In this document: positions 1-9,346 of the stretch, piece after piece
Layout: every line of letters starts with the position of its first letter
Position numbering within the stretch: position 1 is the stretch's first letter
Assembly (NCBI RefSeq): GCF_011764445.1
Contig: NZ_BLPG01000001.1
Location: 9,477,316 to 9,541,315, forward strand
DNA length: 64,000 bases
DNA from: Phytohabitans rumicis
GTDB lineage: Bacteria; Actinomycetota; Actinomycetes; Mycobacteriales; Micromonosporaceae
Direction of reading: 5' to 3'
Notes under the pieces: model-generated
What the model was told of the DNA's origin: nothing
Databases searched by the model: none
What the model saw: the letters and a program-made list of their open reading frames with translations, nothing else
Translations under genes and position numbers: made by a program

Positions 1-546
1 CAAGCGCCCGACGCCCGCTGGCTCGCCGTCGCGGTGGCCGCCGAGGTGACCGCGATGGGCGCCTACGCGCAGATGCAGCGCCGCCTGCTGCGCTCGGCCG
101 GGGTGAAGGTGCCGATCCACCGGCACCTCGCCCTGACCTACGCCGCCCACTCTCTCAGCGTCACCCTGCCGGGAGGCCCGGCGTTCTCCACTCAGCTCAA
201 CTACCAGCAGATGCGCCGCTTCGGCGCGACCCCCGCCGTCGCCTCCTGGTGCATCGCCCTGTCGGGCATCCTGTCAGCCACCGCGCTGGCCATCCTCACC
301 GCCGTGGGCGGGCTGGCCGCCAATGGCGCCCCCCAATGGCACACCCTCGCGGGCCTCGGCGTGGCCACCCTGCTCCTCCTCCTGGGCGTCCGCCAAGTCA
401 CCCGGCACCCCGAGGCGCTGGAGCCCGCCACCCGCGCCACGCTCGCCCGGATCAACCGGCTGCGCCATCGCCCTGCCACCCAGGGCCTGGACGGCAACAC
501 GACCGAGTTTTCCCTTACCGAAAGCGATCACCACGACAACGGGTAA
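1..546 (+). CDS. Lysylphosphatidylglycerol synthase/flippase-like membrane protein, partial
   Basis: The frame is open from the first base, so the true start lies outside the window. The visible 181 residues contain hydrophobic segments around 8-25, 45-60, 82-108 and 118-132. The TM pattern, with a PGG turn after a Ser/Leu-rich helix, resembles the YbhN/UPF0104 lysylphosphatidylglycerol synthase TM family, whose members flip or modify membrane lipids. The reading frame ends soon after the fourth visible helix with a polar tail (ending HHDNG). Family members normally continue with several more helices, so the C-terminus looks short. Family assignment is by eye and moderate. Confidence 0.55.
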   Translation, partial: QAPDARWLAVAVAAEVTAMGAYAQMQRRLLRSAGVKVPIHRHLALTYAAHSLSVTLPGGPAFSTQLNYQQMRRFGATPAVASWCIALSGILSATALAILTAVGGLAANGAPQWHTLAGLGVATLLLLLGVRQVTRHPEALEPATRATLARINRLRHRPATQGLDGNTTEFSLTESDHHDNG

Positions 547-830
547 CCGGAATGCAGAACCGGCAGACCAATGCATGCCCGCCGGCTCGGTGGCGGCTGA
601 CCGGGTCCGTCCGGTCCATGCCCGCACGAAGAATGTGAGCCTCTCTGGTCCGCCGACCCGCCGAGGGGTGTCACCGGAACACAGCAGGCTGGCTAGGGCG
701 CCGGGATCATCGCGCCGCCGATCAAACGACGAAAGCGACATCGACCGTGGACCTGCAGGGTTCACACTGCTAGCGTGCGATTTTGACGGTTTGCTAGCTG
801 GCAAATCTGTCGTATCACCCGGGAGTCGGC

Positions 831-3800
831 GTGGCCCTGCCCGTTCGTCCTGTCCGGCCGGGCAACGAAGATCGGCCGGCCGGTGGCACTCTCTTACGCC
901 TTCAGGTCCTTGGTCCGTTGCGGGTGTGGTGCGACGGTGTCGAAGTGGATGCCGGTCCCCGGCAACAGGCTTATCTGCTGGCCTTGCTGCTGGCCCGGGT
1001 GGGCAGGCCGGTCAGCACGAGCGAGCTGATGGACCTGATCTGGGACTACGAGGTCCCCAGCAGTGCGCTCAACGTCATCCATAAATACGTCGGCGCGTTG
1101 CGGCGACTGCTCGAACCCGCGGTCCCCGCCCGTACACACGGTTCCTACCTGCACCGCCGCGGAAACGCCTACCTGTTCACCGCACCCCCCGGCACCCTGG
1201 ATCTCGTTACCTTCCGGGAACTCGTCGAGACGGCCGAGGAGGCCCTCGCACAGCAACGCCTTGAAATGGCGCTCGATCGCTATGTCGAATCGCTCGGCCT
1301 CTGGCGGGGCCGTGCGGGCGACGGGTTCACGCACAGGTCAACCGCGCTGCCGATCTTCGCCGCCATCGACGACGAGTTCTACGCCGCGTGCACTGAAGCG
1401 GCCGAACTGGCCGTGTCGCTGCGCCGACCGGCACGGGTGCTGGCGGCGTTGCAGCTGGCCGCATCGATGGCGCCGTTCCACGAACCCGTCCAGGCCAGCC
1501 TCATCTCCACCCTCGGGGCGGCGGGACGTCAGACGGAGGCACTGTCGTTGTTCCGCGAGGTCCGCGCCCGCCTTGCCGACGAGATCGGTATCGATCCTGG
1601 CCCGGAGCTGCAAGCCGCACACCTGCGAGTGCTGTCGCAGCCCTCGGCGTCGCCGCTCGTGGCGCGTACGGACGGTGGGGGTGACGGCGCGTCGGTGCGA
1701 ACGGCAGCTGGGCTGGTCGGCCGGGCCGAGGAACTCGCCCTACTGCGGCAATCCGTCGAGATGGCATTCACCGGCCGTCCAGCGCTCCGCATCGTCGAAG
1801 GCGAGCCGGGCGTGGGCAAGACCCGCCTGGTGCGAGAGATCGCCACCGAAGCGAGCCGGCGTGGCGCGCTGGTCGTGTGGGGCTCGTGTCTGGAAGGCGA
1901 CGGAACACCGTCGATGTGGCCCTGGGAACAGACGCTCCGCCCGATTCTCGACAGCCTGCCCGCGCCGTTGCGGGAGAAGTGGCTCGCCAGTGAGCTCGGC
2001 GGCCTCCTCGAATCGCGAGACGACGATTATGCGGCCGCGCCGGCGATTCCCGACAGCGGTGCGCAGTTCCGACTGTTCGAGCAGGTCGTCACCGTCGTCG
2101 GGCAGGCCTCGGCGCCACGGCCCATCCTGCTGATCGTCGATGACCTGCAGTGGGCCGACGCCGCCTCGCTCCAGCTGTTCGGCCACCTAACGGGCCGCTT
2201 ACCCGCCGGCACGGTGGTCATCGGCGCGCTGCGCGATCGCGCACCCACACCCGGCTCCAGCCTGTCGCGGGTGCTGGCTGAGGCCAGCCGGCTGCCCGGC
2301 CACCGCAGGATCCGGCTCGGCCCGCTCGGCTTGACCGACGTGACCGAGCTCATCCGCCGCGAAACCGGCCACGATCCCGGTGCCGAGGTCGCCCGCGACA
2401 TCCATGTCCGCACCGCCGGCAATCCGTTCTTCGTCCAGGAGCTGTCCCGGCTGCTCAGCGACGGCGGCTCGCTCGGCGACGGCGGCGCATCGGCACTGGC
2501 CGGGGTGCCGGCCACCGTGCGAGACGTCGTCCGCGATCGGATGACCGGTCTCGACGACAACGCTCACGGCCTGCTGCGCATCGCCGCGGTCATCGGCCGC
2601 GACGTGGACCTCGACCTGCTCGCCCGCGCGATCGGCGTCGACATCGCGGACTGCCTCGAACGCCTCGAACCGCTGCAAGCACTCGGTCTCCTGGAGACCA
2701 AGCCGGAAGACCCGTTCTCGTGGCGCTTCACGCACGACCTGGTCCGCGAGTCCATCACCGAGACCACTGCGCGGCAGCAGTCCGTCCAGCTGCATCTGCG
2801 CGTCGCCAACGCCCTCGAACACATCCATGCGGACGACGAGTCCGTCGCCGAACGCCTCGCCTACCACCTGCGGGGCGCCGGCCCCCTGGCCGACCCGGGT
2901 CGCACCGCGAAGGCACTGGCGCGCGCCGGTCGCCGCGCGGCGACCAAGCTCGCGTTCGCAGCCGCCTATCGGAACCTGGAATCGGCCATCCAGATCGCCC
3001 GGACGGCAGGGCTGCTGGAGCTGGAACTGTCCGTCCTGTCCCTGCTCAACCTCCTCGCCGTCGAGCCCCCGGGATTTGGCGGCTCGACGTTCGATCTGCT
3101 GGAACGGGGCGCATATCTTGCCCGCAAACTCGGCCACGAGACGGCCGCCGCCGAGTTTCTCTTCGTTCGGATGACCGGGGCCTACGTCTCCACCGAGAAA
3201 GACCGTGGGATGTGGGCTCGCCGGCTGCATGAGCAAGGCCAGGCGTCCGCGGACCCGATCATCCAGGCGTACGGCCGGCAGGCCTGGGGCCTGTACAATT
3301 GGGACATCGGCGACATCGGCGCGGCGTATCAATGTTTCAGCTGGCTAGGCCATACCACTGTGGACGGCGTTGCCTCGCTGCTCGCGAACTCGGCCGACCC
3401 GCACCCAGGACCGGCTCAGGAAAGCCTGTACCACCTTGCCGGCCAGGTCGGGGGTGCCCCGGTTCGACGCCGCGACGACCTCGGACGTTGGCGGGTCCCG
3501 GATGAGTGGGTCGGCTATCTGGCCGTGATCACCGCGCTGCAGGGCGATGTCGAGACGGCGCGGTCCCTGCTCGGCACGGTGTACCAGGCCGAGGGAGACC
3601 CTTTTGAGATGTCGGGCTGGACCAGATACCAAACCATGGCCGCCTCGATGGCCGGTGACGCGGCCTGGGCGATGCACGCGACCGAGCGGTGGGTCGCGGC
3701 CGGCGCCGACCTTCCCGGCGTCGCGCAGGAAACCTACATACGGCTGGACTGGTACTGGGCCCGTGCCCTCACCGGCGACGACCCGGCCGGCAACGCGGCC

Positions 3801-4157
3801 AAGGCCGAACATCTCCTGGCCGCGACCCTGCTCGACCCGCCACGATGGGGCCTCGCCTACTGGCACGGACTGATCGCCGAGATGTGGCTGGCAGCCGAGA
3901 TGCCCGACAAGGCCGCGACCGCCCTCGACCGGGCCGACCAGGCCGTCAAGGCCCACGGCCAGCGCTACGCCGAAGGACTTCTCCTGTTGCTGCGCGCGCG
4001 CCTGCTGCACGCCCGCGGCGAACCCGTCGACGTCGTGCGAGCCGCCGCCGACGAAGCCCGGGTCAGATCCGGCGAACGGGGGGCCCACCTCTTCGCCCGC
4101 CGCGCCGAGAGGTTCCTGGCCGATCTCGAGACGCAGACCGGCGTGGCAACCGGATGA
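831..4157 (+). CDS. SARP-type transcriptional regulator with AAA ATPase domain (large AfsR-like)
   Basis: This encodes a 1108-residue cytoplasmic regulator. Residues about 22-100 form an OmpR-like winged helix and about 105-270 a bacterial transcriptional activation domain (BTAD). An AAA/STAND ATPase follows, with Walker A GEPGVGKT near 324-331 and Walker B ILLIVDDLQWAD near 433-444, and then a long helical TPR-like C-terminus. The start is a GTG preceded by GGGAG with five bases of spacing. Large SARPs of this build switch on secondary-metabolite or stress genes after ATP-dependent oligomerisation; the target here is unknown. A decayed second copy of its N-terminal domain follows directly downstream. 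Confidence 0.9.
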   Translation: MALPVRPVRPGNEDRPAGGTLLRLQVLGPLRVWCDGVEVDAGPRQQAYLLALLLARVGRPVSTSELMDLIWDYEVPSSALNVIHKYVGALRRLLEPAVPARTHGSYLHRRGNAYLFTAPPGTLDLVTFRELVETAEEALAQQRLEMALDRYVESLGLWRGRAGDGFTHRSTALPIFAAIDDEFYAACTEAAELAVSLRRPARVLAALQLAASMAPFHEPVQASLISTLGAAGRQTEALSLFREVRARLADEIGIDPGPELQAAHLRVLSQPSASPLVARTDGGGDGASVRTAAGLVGRAEELALLRQSVEMAFTGRPALRIVEGEPGVGKTRLVREIATEASRRGALVVWGSCLEGDGTPSMWPWEQTLRPILDSLPAPLREKWLASELGGLLESRDDDYAAAPAIPDSGAQFRLFEQVVTVVGQASAPRPILLIVDDLQWADAASLQLFGHLTGRLPAGTVVIGALRDRAPTPGSSLSRVLAEASRLPGHRRIRLGPLGLTDVTELIRRETGHDPGAEVARDIHVRTAGNPFFVQELSRLLSDGGSLGDGGASALAGVPATVRDVVRDRMTGLDDNAHGLLRIAAVIGRDVDLDLLARAIGVDIADCLERLEPLQALGLLETKPEDPFSWRFTHDLVRESITETTARQQSVQLHLRVANALEHIHADDESVAERLAYHLRGAGPLADPGRTAKALARAGRRAATKLAFAAAYRNLESAIQIARTAGLLELELSVLSLLNLLAVEPPGFGGSTFDLLERGAYLARKLGHETAAAEFLFVRMTGAYVSTEKDRGMWARRLHEQGQASADPIIQAYGRQAWGLYNWDIGDIGAAYQCFSWLGHTTVDGVASLLANSADPHPGPAQESLYHLAGQVGGAPVRRRDDLGRWRVPDEWVGYLAVITALQGDVETARSLLGTVYQAEGDPFEMSGWTRYQTMAASMAGDAAWAMHATERWVAAGADLPGVAQETYIRLDWYWARALTGDDPAGNAAKAEHLLAATLLDPPRWGLAYWHGLIAEMWLAAEMPDKAATALDRADQAVKAHGQRYAEGLLLLLRARLLHARGEPVDVVRAAADEARVRSGERGAHLFARRAERFLADLETQTGVATG

Positions 4158-4312
4158 AGGGCCGGCTACGCGTCTCGGAGCAGGAGGCGCAGCTGCCGGC
4201 CCTGCTCCTGCGCGTGTGGGCCATCCGGTCAGCACGAGAGAATTGATCGACCTCATCTGGGCCGATGATGTCCCCGCCAGCGCGCTCAACATCATCCACA
4301 GGTAGGTCGGGG
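4155..4312 (+). pseudogene. Relic of a second SARP DNA-binding domain
   Basis: Immediately after the SARP-AAA stop, two frames together read LLLR...GHPVSTRELIDLIW followed by VPASALNIIHR. This matches residues 51-85 of the upstream protein (GRPVSTSELMDLIW, VPSSALNVIHK). The match needs a one-base loss near 4213-4216. An in-frame TAG replaces the Tyr that follows the conserved IHR/IHK. No BTAD domain follows. It is therefore the remnant of a paralogous SARP gene, probably from a tandem duplication or recombination at the SARP locus. Confidence 0.7.
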
Positions 4313-4924
4313 CCGGGATGTTGACTATTTCACCGGATTCCAGCAGCGGTTTCGCGGTCTGATCGCGGAGCAGGAGGCCGGTGTGTGCCATTTTCATGTA
4401 GTGGTCGGTAGCTCCGCTGAGCTGGAATTCCGGGCCGCGGAGAAGGCTGCGGGCCAAGGATTGGACACTGCCGCTGGTGCGCCAGGTGTGCACGACCGAA
4501 CGGCAAGCCAGCTGGGCCACGGCGCGTGGAGCTGATTGACTGCCGCGGTTGATGAGGGCCAGGCAGGTACCAGTTCGATGGGGGATAGGGGTCAACGGCA
4601 GCGATACGGCGAGCGGGTGGTTCCAGTGGGTGGTGGTCGTCAATCGAGTGGATCCCTACGTCGGTGGTGGCGCTGGGTTCTATGAGGATTGTTTCGTTCT
4701 GGGCGACGGGTTGGGCAGGTTGGGGCTTTCGACGGCCGGTCCGACGAACCGGCCGTCGGGAATGCTGGCGCGCAGGCCCAGAGGCTGCGGGCACGGCTCA
4801 AGCTCGCTCAGAGGCAAGGGCATGTTGTCGTGATCGAAGTCGGGTCGGTGAGATCACCTTCCACCTCGGCGCCCCGCAGGGCGACTCTCCCACCAAGGAC
4901 CCCTTCCCCGACCGGCCCTGACTC
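4313..4924. other. No recognisable gene
   Basis: About 600 bases lie between the SARP relic and a strong hairpin. Short open frames exist on both strands. None has a convincing start signal together with a family-like protein sequence. The last 90 bases before the hairpin (plus strand, ending PFPDRP then TGA) could be the 3' end of a lost gene served by that terminator. I cannot assign it. Confidence 0.4.
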
Positions 4925-4958
4925 TGCGGCCCCCGCATCGATTGATGCGGGGGCCGCA
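4925..4958. terminator. Strong bidirectional hairpin
   Basis: A perfect 15-bp inverted repeat (TGCGGCCCCCGCATC and its complement) surrounds a GATT loop. It lies 15 bases from the stop of the leftward metallo-hydrolase relic and just after a plus-strand open frame that ends at 4921. It is well placed as a two-way transcription terminator. There is no long T tract, which is usual for actinomycete terminators. Confidence 0.75.
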
Positions 4959-4972
4959 TTGCTGTTCATCGG

Positions 4973-5255
4973 CTACGCCTGCCCGGTGCCGAACAGGTAC
5001 TGGTTGCCGATGTCGATGAGGAAAGGCCCGTCATAGGCGGGGAAGCGTGCCAGGATGGCCCGCTTGTACGCCTCGCCGTCGTCGCCGAGCAACTCCGCTG
5101 CGACCGCGAGGTAGCCGGCCATCTCGGTGAAGACGCCGCGGTCCGCGGGCGCGCCGTGCCCCGCCAGGATGATGTCGTACGCGGGGTCGGCGGCCAGCCG
5201 ATCCACGGCGGAACGCCAGCCCGGGATGTCGTTGTTGCCCAGGAACCTGATGTTC
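4973..5255 (-). pseudogene. C-terminal relic of an MBL-fold metallo-hydrolase
   Basis: The leftward frame ends in a metallo-beta-lactamase-fold C-terminus. It has a NNDIPGW segment, a YDIILAGHGAPAD block carrying the last metal-binding His of the fold, and a helical tail ending GTGQA. The N-terminal two thirds, with the HxHxDH metal site, are absent. Upstream sequence is instead the interior of an AraC-type gene on the opposite strand. Both genes lose their 5' ends at about 5250, as if one deletion removed the divergent promoter region and both N-termini. Confidence 0.7.
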
Positions 5256-5795
5256 ACCGCCGCCTTCCCGCCCGACTTCAGCGCCGCCAGACGCCTGCTC
5301 GCCAACTGGTACGGCCCCACCTGCTGGCAACTGAGCACCGGCCCGCAGTACGCCACCCTCGGCGGACTGTGGGCGCAACTCACCGCCGAATACCACCGCC
5401 CGCCCGGCACCGCCTCCCTCGAAATCCTGCAGTACCTTCTCGCCGCCCTGCTGCTGCACATCGGCCGGCTCCCTCGACCCGGCGGACTCACACCCCAGGC
5501 CGGCGGCGACGCGTACGCCCGCTTCCACGCCGAGCTGGAACGCTCCTACGCCACCACCCGCCGCGCCGAGGACTACGCCGACCAACTCGGCTACTCCGTC
5601 AAGACCCTCACCCGCGCATGCCAGGCCGACGCCCGCGTCATCCTCCAAGCCCAACGCCTGCTCGCCCACACCGGCGACCCGATCGCCACCATCGCCCGCC
5701 AGCTCGGCTTCACCGAACCCACCAACTTCGGCAACTTCTTCACCCGCCGCACCGGCACCAGCCCAGGAGACTTCCGCAACACCCACCGCGTCTAG
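5249..5795 (+). pseudogene. AraC-family regulator relic (C-terminal HTH half)
   Basis: Reading begins abruptly at a FTAAFPPDF segment. It continues through an AraC-type helical linker and two helix-turn-helix motifs, the second with IATIARQLGFTEPTNFGNFF and a final TSPGDFR. The ligand-binding N-terminal half is missing. The first HTH is also short, as if about ten residues were lost before ILQAQRLLAH. The stop codon overlaps the stop of the convergent SARP gene within the tetranucleotide CTAG at 5792-5795. It is very likely non-functional. Confidence 0.75.
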
Positions 5796-8700
5796 GCGTT
5801 GATCGATGCCGATAGTGACGCCAGGACGGTGGCCGCGGCGGCGTGGGCGGCCACGGCCGCGGCGTCGTCGCCTACGGCCAGGTGCATGTCGCCCAGTTGC
5901 TGGTACGCCTGCGCCTGCCAGCGCTTCGCGCCCAGTTCGCCGAAGATGCCCAATGCCTGGGCGAGGTCGGCGGTGGCCGCCGTCTGGCGTTGCGCCGCGG
6001 CGTGCGCCTCCGCGGTCGCCAGCAGCAGCCGCGCCTCGACCATCCGATCGCCTGTCCGCCGGGCATGCTCGATGCCGCCGCGTAGTTGCTCCGCCGCCTC
6101 ACGCAGCCGCCGGCGCCGCGCCGTGTCGGCCGTGTCCGCCTCGGCGAACCGGCCCTGGCGCAGCAACTTCTCCATCTCGTCCCCGGCCAGCCGGACCTGG
6201 CCCAGCACGGCGACGCCGAGACCGAGCCGGGCGTACGCCTCACCGGTGGAGTCACCGGTCTGCTGGACGAGCGTGAGTACGGCCGCGAACTGCCGCTGCG
6301 CGTCCTCGTACTCCTTACGGACCAACTGCAGGTCGCCGATGGCGTGCATCATCTGCGCGATGGCCCGCCGGTTGCCGGTGGCGCGGGAGATGGAGAGCGC
6401 CTCATCCAGCAGTCCGTGCGCCCGCTCCGGCTCCCCGCGGTCAAGATCGACGCGCGCCAACATGCTGAGGACGTGCGCCTCACCGCTCCGGTCGCCGACC
6501 GAGCGCAGCAACTGCAACGACTCGCCGAACTTGGCGGCGGCGCTGTCGTGCCGGCCCTGCACCCGGTCAATGAACCCGAGATGGCGCAGTGCCAGGCCGC
6601 GCCCGTGCGGGAAGCGCAGCTGCGCGAACAGCCGCTCGGCCGCGGTAAGGTGCCGCAGTGCCGGCTCGGGCTGCACCTGATGGACCGCGAGCGCGCCCAG
6701 CGTGTAGAGCATCGCCGCCTCGCCGAGGGTGTCGCCGTGCCGTTGAGCGGCGAGCAGAGCCATCTCGGCCGTCTCCCGCCAGTCGTCGTAGTGCACGCCG
6801 CGCTCGAACAGGAACACCGCGCTCATCACAAGGTCCCAGGCGTACTCGTGCAGCCCTGCTTGCGTGGCCTGCCCGACACTGTCCACGATGCGGCCGCGTT
6901 CCTGCTCCATCCATGCCAACGGCTGGACGAGCAGGTCGGCGACGGTCCGTGGGTCGGGGGTCCAGCGCGGTGCCGGGCTGTGCAGGACGGTGTAGTCGCC
7001 CCCGTAGTCCAGCCGGTGCGCCCGCTCGGTGAGATGCAGCTGACAGCCCAGCAGCCGGCGCAACGCCTCCAGCTGTTGTTGGGGCGGCTCCTCGGCGGCG
7101 AGCCGCTCCCGCGCGTACACCCGCACCAGGTCATGTAGCCGATACGTGCGCTCGCTGCTCGGGACGACCTCGACAGCACGCGCCTCGACCAGCACCTCCA
7201 GCAACTCCCCGGCCGTGGCCGAGTCGAGGTCGAGCAGTGGCGCGGCGGCCCATTGAGGCAGCGTCGACCACGTCGGCAGGCTCAACAGCCGGAAGAGCCG
7301 GCGCGCCGGATCGGGCAACGCCTCGTACGTGAGGGCGATGCTCGAACGCACCGACAGATCGCCGTGCACGAATTCGTCGAGCCGACGGTGCTCGTCCTGG
7401 AGCCGTTCGAGCAAGTCGCCGACCTTCCAATGAGGACGTGCGGCCAGCCGCGCCGCGGCGATCCGCAGCGCGAGCGGCAGCCCGCCGCAGCACTCGATCA
7501 GCGCCCGAGTCGCGTCTGTGGACGCTGCCACGACCTCGGGATCGGCTGTCGCACTCAGCAGCTCGACCGATGCGGCTTCGTCGAGCACGCCGACCTCGAC
7601 ATGCCGCGCGCCAGCGAGGCCGGTAAGGCGGCGTCGTGTGGTGACCACGACGAGGTGACCGGCCGTGCCCGGTAGCAACGCACCCACTTGCTCCTCAGCG
7701 GCCGCGTCATCGAGCAGGACGAGCATGCGGCGCCCGGCGACCATGCTGCGGAACGCGCTCTGGCGGTCTTCCAGCGTGGCCGGGACGGCAGCGCCGGGCA
7801 TCCCGAGCTCCCGCAGGAACCGGCCCAGCAACCGTCCGGCGCCGGTCGGCGACGGCTCGGCGCCGCGCAGGTGGGCGAAAAGCTGGCCATCGGGGAACCG
7901 GTCACTGAGCTGATGCGCGAGGTGGACGGCGAGGGCGGTCTTGCCGACGCCCCCGGGTCCGGTGACCACGATGATCCGCATCGCCTGCGCCGCGTGGGCC
8001 GGCGTCAGCAGCCCGACCAGCCGCCCAACCAGTTCGTCCCGGCCGGCCAGGTCGGCGATCGCAGGTGGAAGCTGGCGCGGCACAGGCACCGGCGCGATCG
8101 CCGGTGCCGCGGCGGGCGGCGGCGCGAGCCGCGGATCGTCGGCCAGGATCGCCCGCTCCAGCTCGCGTAGTTCTGCGCCGGGCTCGATACCCAACTCGTC
8201 GACGAGCGTCCGGCGGGTCCGCCGGAACACCTGGAGCGCCTCGGCCTGCCGGCTATTGCGGTACAGGGCGAGCATGAGCGCGCCGGCGAGGCGTTCCCGC
8301 AACGGATGCTCCACGGCCAGCAGGGATAGCTCGGCAACAAGGTCGGGGTTGTCGTTGACCACCAGCTCGTAATCGATCTTGTCCTCGATCGCCGCAAGTC
8401 GCAGTTCCTCCAGGCGGGCGCCTTCGCGCTCCAGTACGGTGCTGTGGAGCCCGGCCAGCGCCGGACCTCGCCAGAGTGCGACCGCGGCGCGCAACTTCTC
8501 CACCGCGTCGGTGACCTGCCCCGCCGCGCCGAGTCGGCGACCTTCGGCGACGAGGCTCTCGAACCGGTACAGGTCCACCTGCAGCGGCTCGACGTCAAGG
8601 CGGTAGCCGGCTGGCTCGCTGAGTAGGAGGCTAGCGCCGCCGTGCTGGGTCAGGACGCGACGTAGCTGCCACAGTGCGGTATGGACCTGGCGGCGGGCGG

Positions 8701-8875
8701 TGGCCGGTGGGTCCTCGTCCCAGGCCGCCGCGACCACGTCGGCGACCGTGACGACCTGGCGTGGATGTAGGAGCAACAGCGCCAGGATGCGCCGCTGGCG
8801 CTCACCGGCCAGGTCGACAACGGCGGACCCGGCCAACACTTGCAGCGGTCCGAGCAGCCGGAACTCCAAGATCAT
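5792..8875 (-). CDS. AfsR-like SARP regulator with NB-ARC ATPase and TPR domains
   Basis: This encodes a 1027-residue regulator. Residues 1-95 form a winged helix, 97-245 a BTAD domain and about 275-560 an NB-ARC ATPase. The Walker A is GPGGVGKTA at 306-314, the Walker B is MLVLLDDA, and a GLPLALRIAA motif follows. TPR-like repeats reach the C-terminus. I chose the ATG at 8875 because GAGG lies nine bases upstream. An ATG eight codons earlier has no ribosome site. AfsR-type proteins integrate kinase or nucleotide signals to activate secondary metabolism. No obvious target operon adjoins it. Confidence 0.92.
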   Translation of the reverse strand: MILEFRLLGPLQVLAGSAVVDLAGERQRRILALLLLHPRQVVTVADVVAAAWDEDPPATARRQVHTALWQLRRVLTQHGGASLLLSEPAGYRLDVEPLQVDLYRFESLVAEGRRLGAAGQVTDAVEKLRAAVALWRGPALAGLHSTVLEREGARLEELRLAAIEDKIDYELVVNDNPDLVAELSLLAVEHPLRERLAGALMLALYRNSRQAEALQVFRRTRRTLVDELGIEPGAELRELERAILADDPRLAPPPAAAPAIAPVPVPRQLPPAIADLAGRDELVGRLVGLLTPAHAAQAMRIIVVTGPGGVGKTALAVHLAHQLSDRFPDGQLFAHLRGAEPSPTGAGRLLGRFLRELGMPGAAVPATLEDRQSAFRSMVAGRRMLVLLDDAAAEEQVGALLPGTAGHLVVVTTRRRLTGLAGARHVEVGVLDEAASVELLSATADPEVVAASTDATRALIECCGGLPLALRIAAARLAARPHWKVGDLLERLQDEHRRLDEFVHGDLSVRSSIALTYEALPDPARRLFRLLSLPTWSTLPQWAAAPLLDLDSATAGELLEVLVEARAVEVVPSSERTYRLHDLVRVYARERLAAEEPPQQQLEALRRLLGCQLHLTERAHRLDYGGDYTVLHSPAPRWTPDPRTVADLLVQPLAWMEQERGRIVDSVGQATQAGLHEYAWDLVMSAVFLFERGVHYDDWRETAEMALLAAQRHGDTLGEAAMLYTLGALAVHQVQPEPALRHLTAAERLFAQLRFPHGRGLALRHLGFIDRVQGRHDSAAAKFGESLQLLRSVGDRSGEAHVLSMLARVDLDRGEPERAHGLLDEALSISRATGNRRAIAQMMHAIGDLQLVRKEYEDAQRQFAAVLTLVQQTGDSTGEAYARLGLGVAVLGQVRLAGDEMEKLLRQGRFAEADTADTARRRRLREAAEQLRGGIEHARRTGDRMVEARLLLATAEAHAAAQRQTAATADLAQALGIFGELGAKRWQAQAYQQLGDMHLAVGDDAAAVAAHAAAATVLASLSASINA

Positions 8876-9060
8876 CGCGACCCGCCTCGTTGCGCGCATC
8901 GGTTGGTCGGTCGCCGATGGGTGGTTCGCGTCATGCCAACCAGACGGATGTGCATGTACGGATCACGTAGTCAGCGTAGCGACAGTACGACGCCGCACAG
9001 GACGCCGAACCGGACCGGTCGCGATCCGCCGTGCGATGCCGGCGGCTCGATAACGGACGG

Positions 9061-9092
9061 CGATTGAGTGCCTACTGTCAGGCGCTCAATCG
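9061..9092. promoter_or_regulatory. Inverted repeat between divergent SARP and protease genes
   Basis: GATTGAGTGCCT (9062-9073) and AGGCGCTCAATC (9080-9091) form a 12-bp stem with one G-T pairing around the loop ACTGTC, closed by an outer C-G pair. It sits in the roughly 470-base gap between the leftward SARP gene and the rightward protease gene. No gene ends there, so a terminator role is unlikely. A regulator binding site or a leader structure is more plausible. The rest of the gap shows no gene. Confidence 0.45.
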
Positions 9093-9180
9093 CGGGCACC
9101 ACGGCTATGGACCGCCGCCGCAGTACGTAAACCACATGTTCGAGACAACGTCGAGACCAGTGGAAGAGCGCTTCCGCGCA

Positions 9181-9225
9181 GACTGCTCGGCGAAACGACG
9201 CCGCCGTCCGGCGGCGGCTGCAGTC
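9181..9225. promoter_or_regulatory. Nested hairpin in the protease leader region
   Basis: An inner stem CGCCGCC/GGCGGCG (9199-9216, small TCCG-type loop) is enclosed by a distant outer repeat GACTGC (9181-9186) and GCAGTC (9220-9225). It lies about 120 bases before the protease start, so it would be near or in the 5' leader. Its role is unknown. It may control transcription or stabilise the mRNA. Confidence 0.35.
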
Positions 9226-9346
9226 AATTCGGTAGTACGGGGGAGTTGCAGATTTTGGACAATTGTGGGCATCCACAAGCGACTGATATCCGCCGTTGCG
9301 CTTCGGTGTTCAGGGGCGCGCTCCTATTCAGGATTGGAGTATTTCC

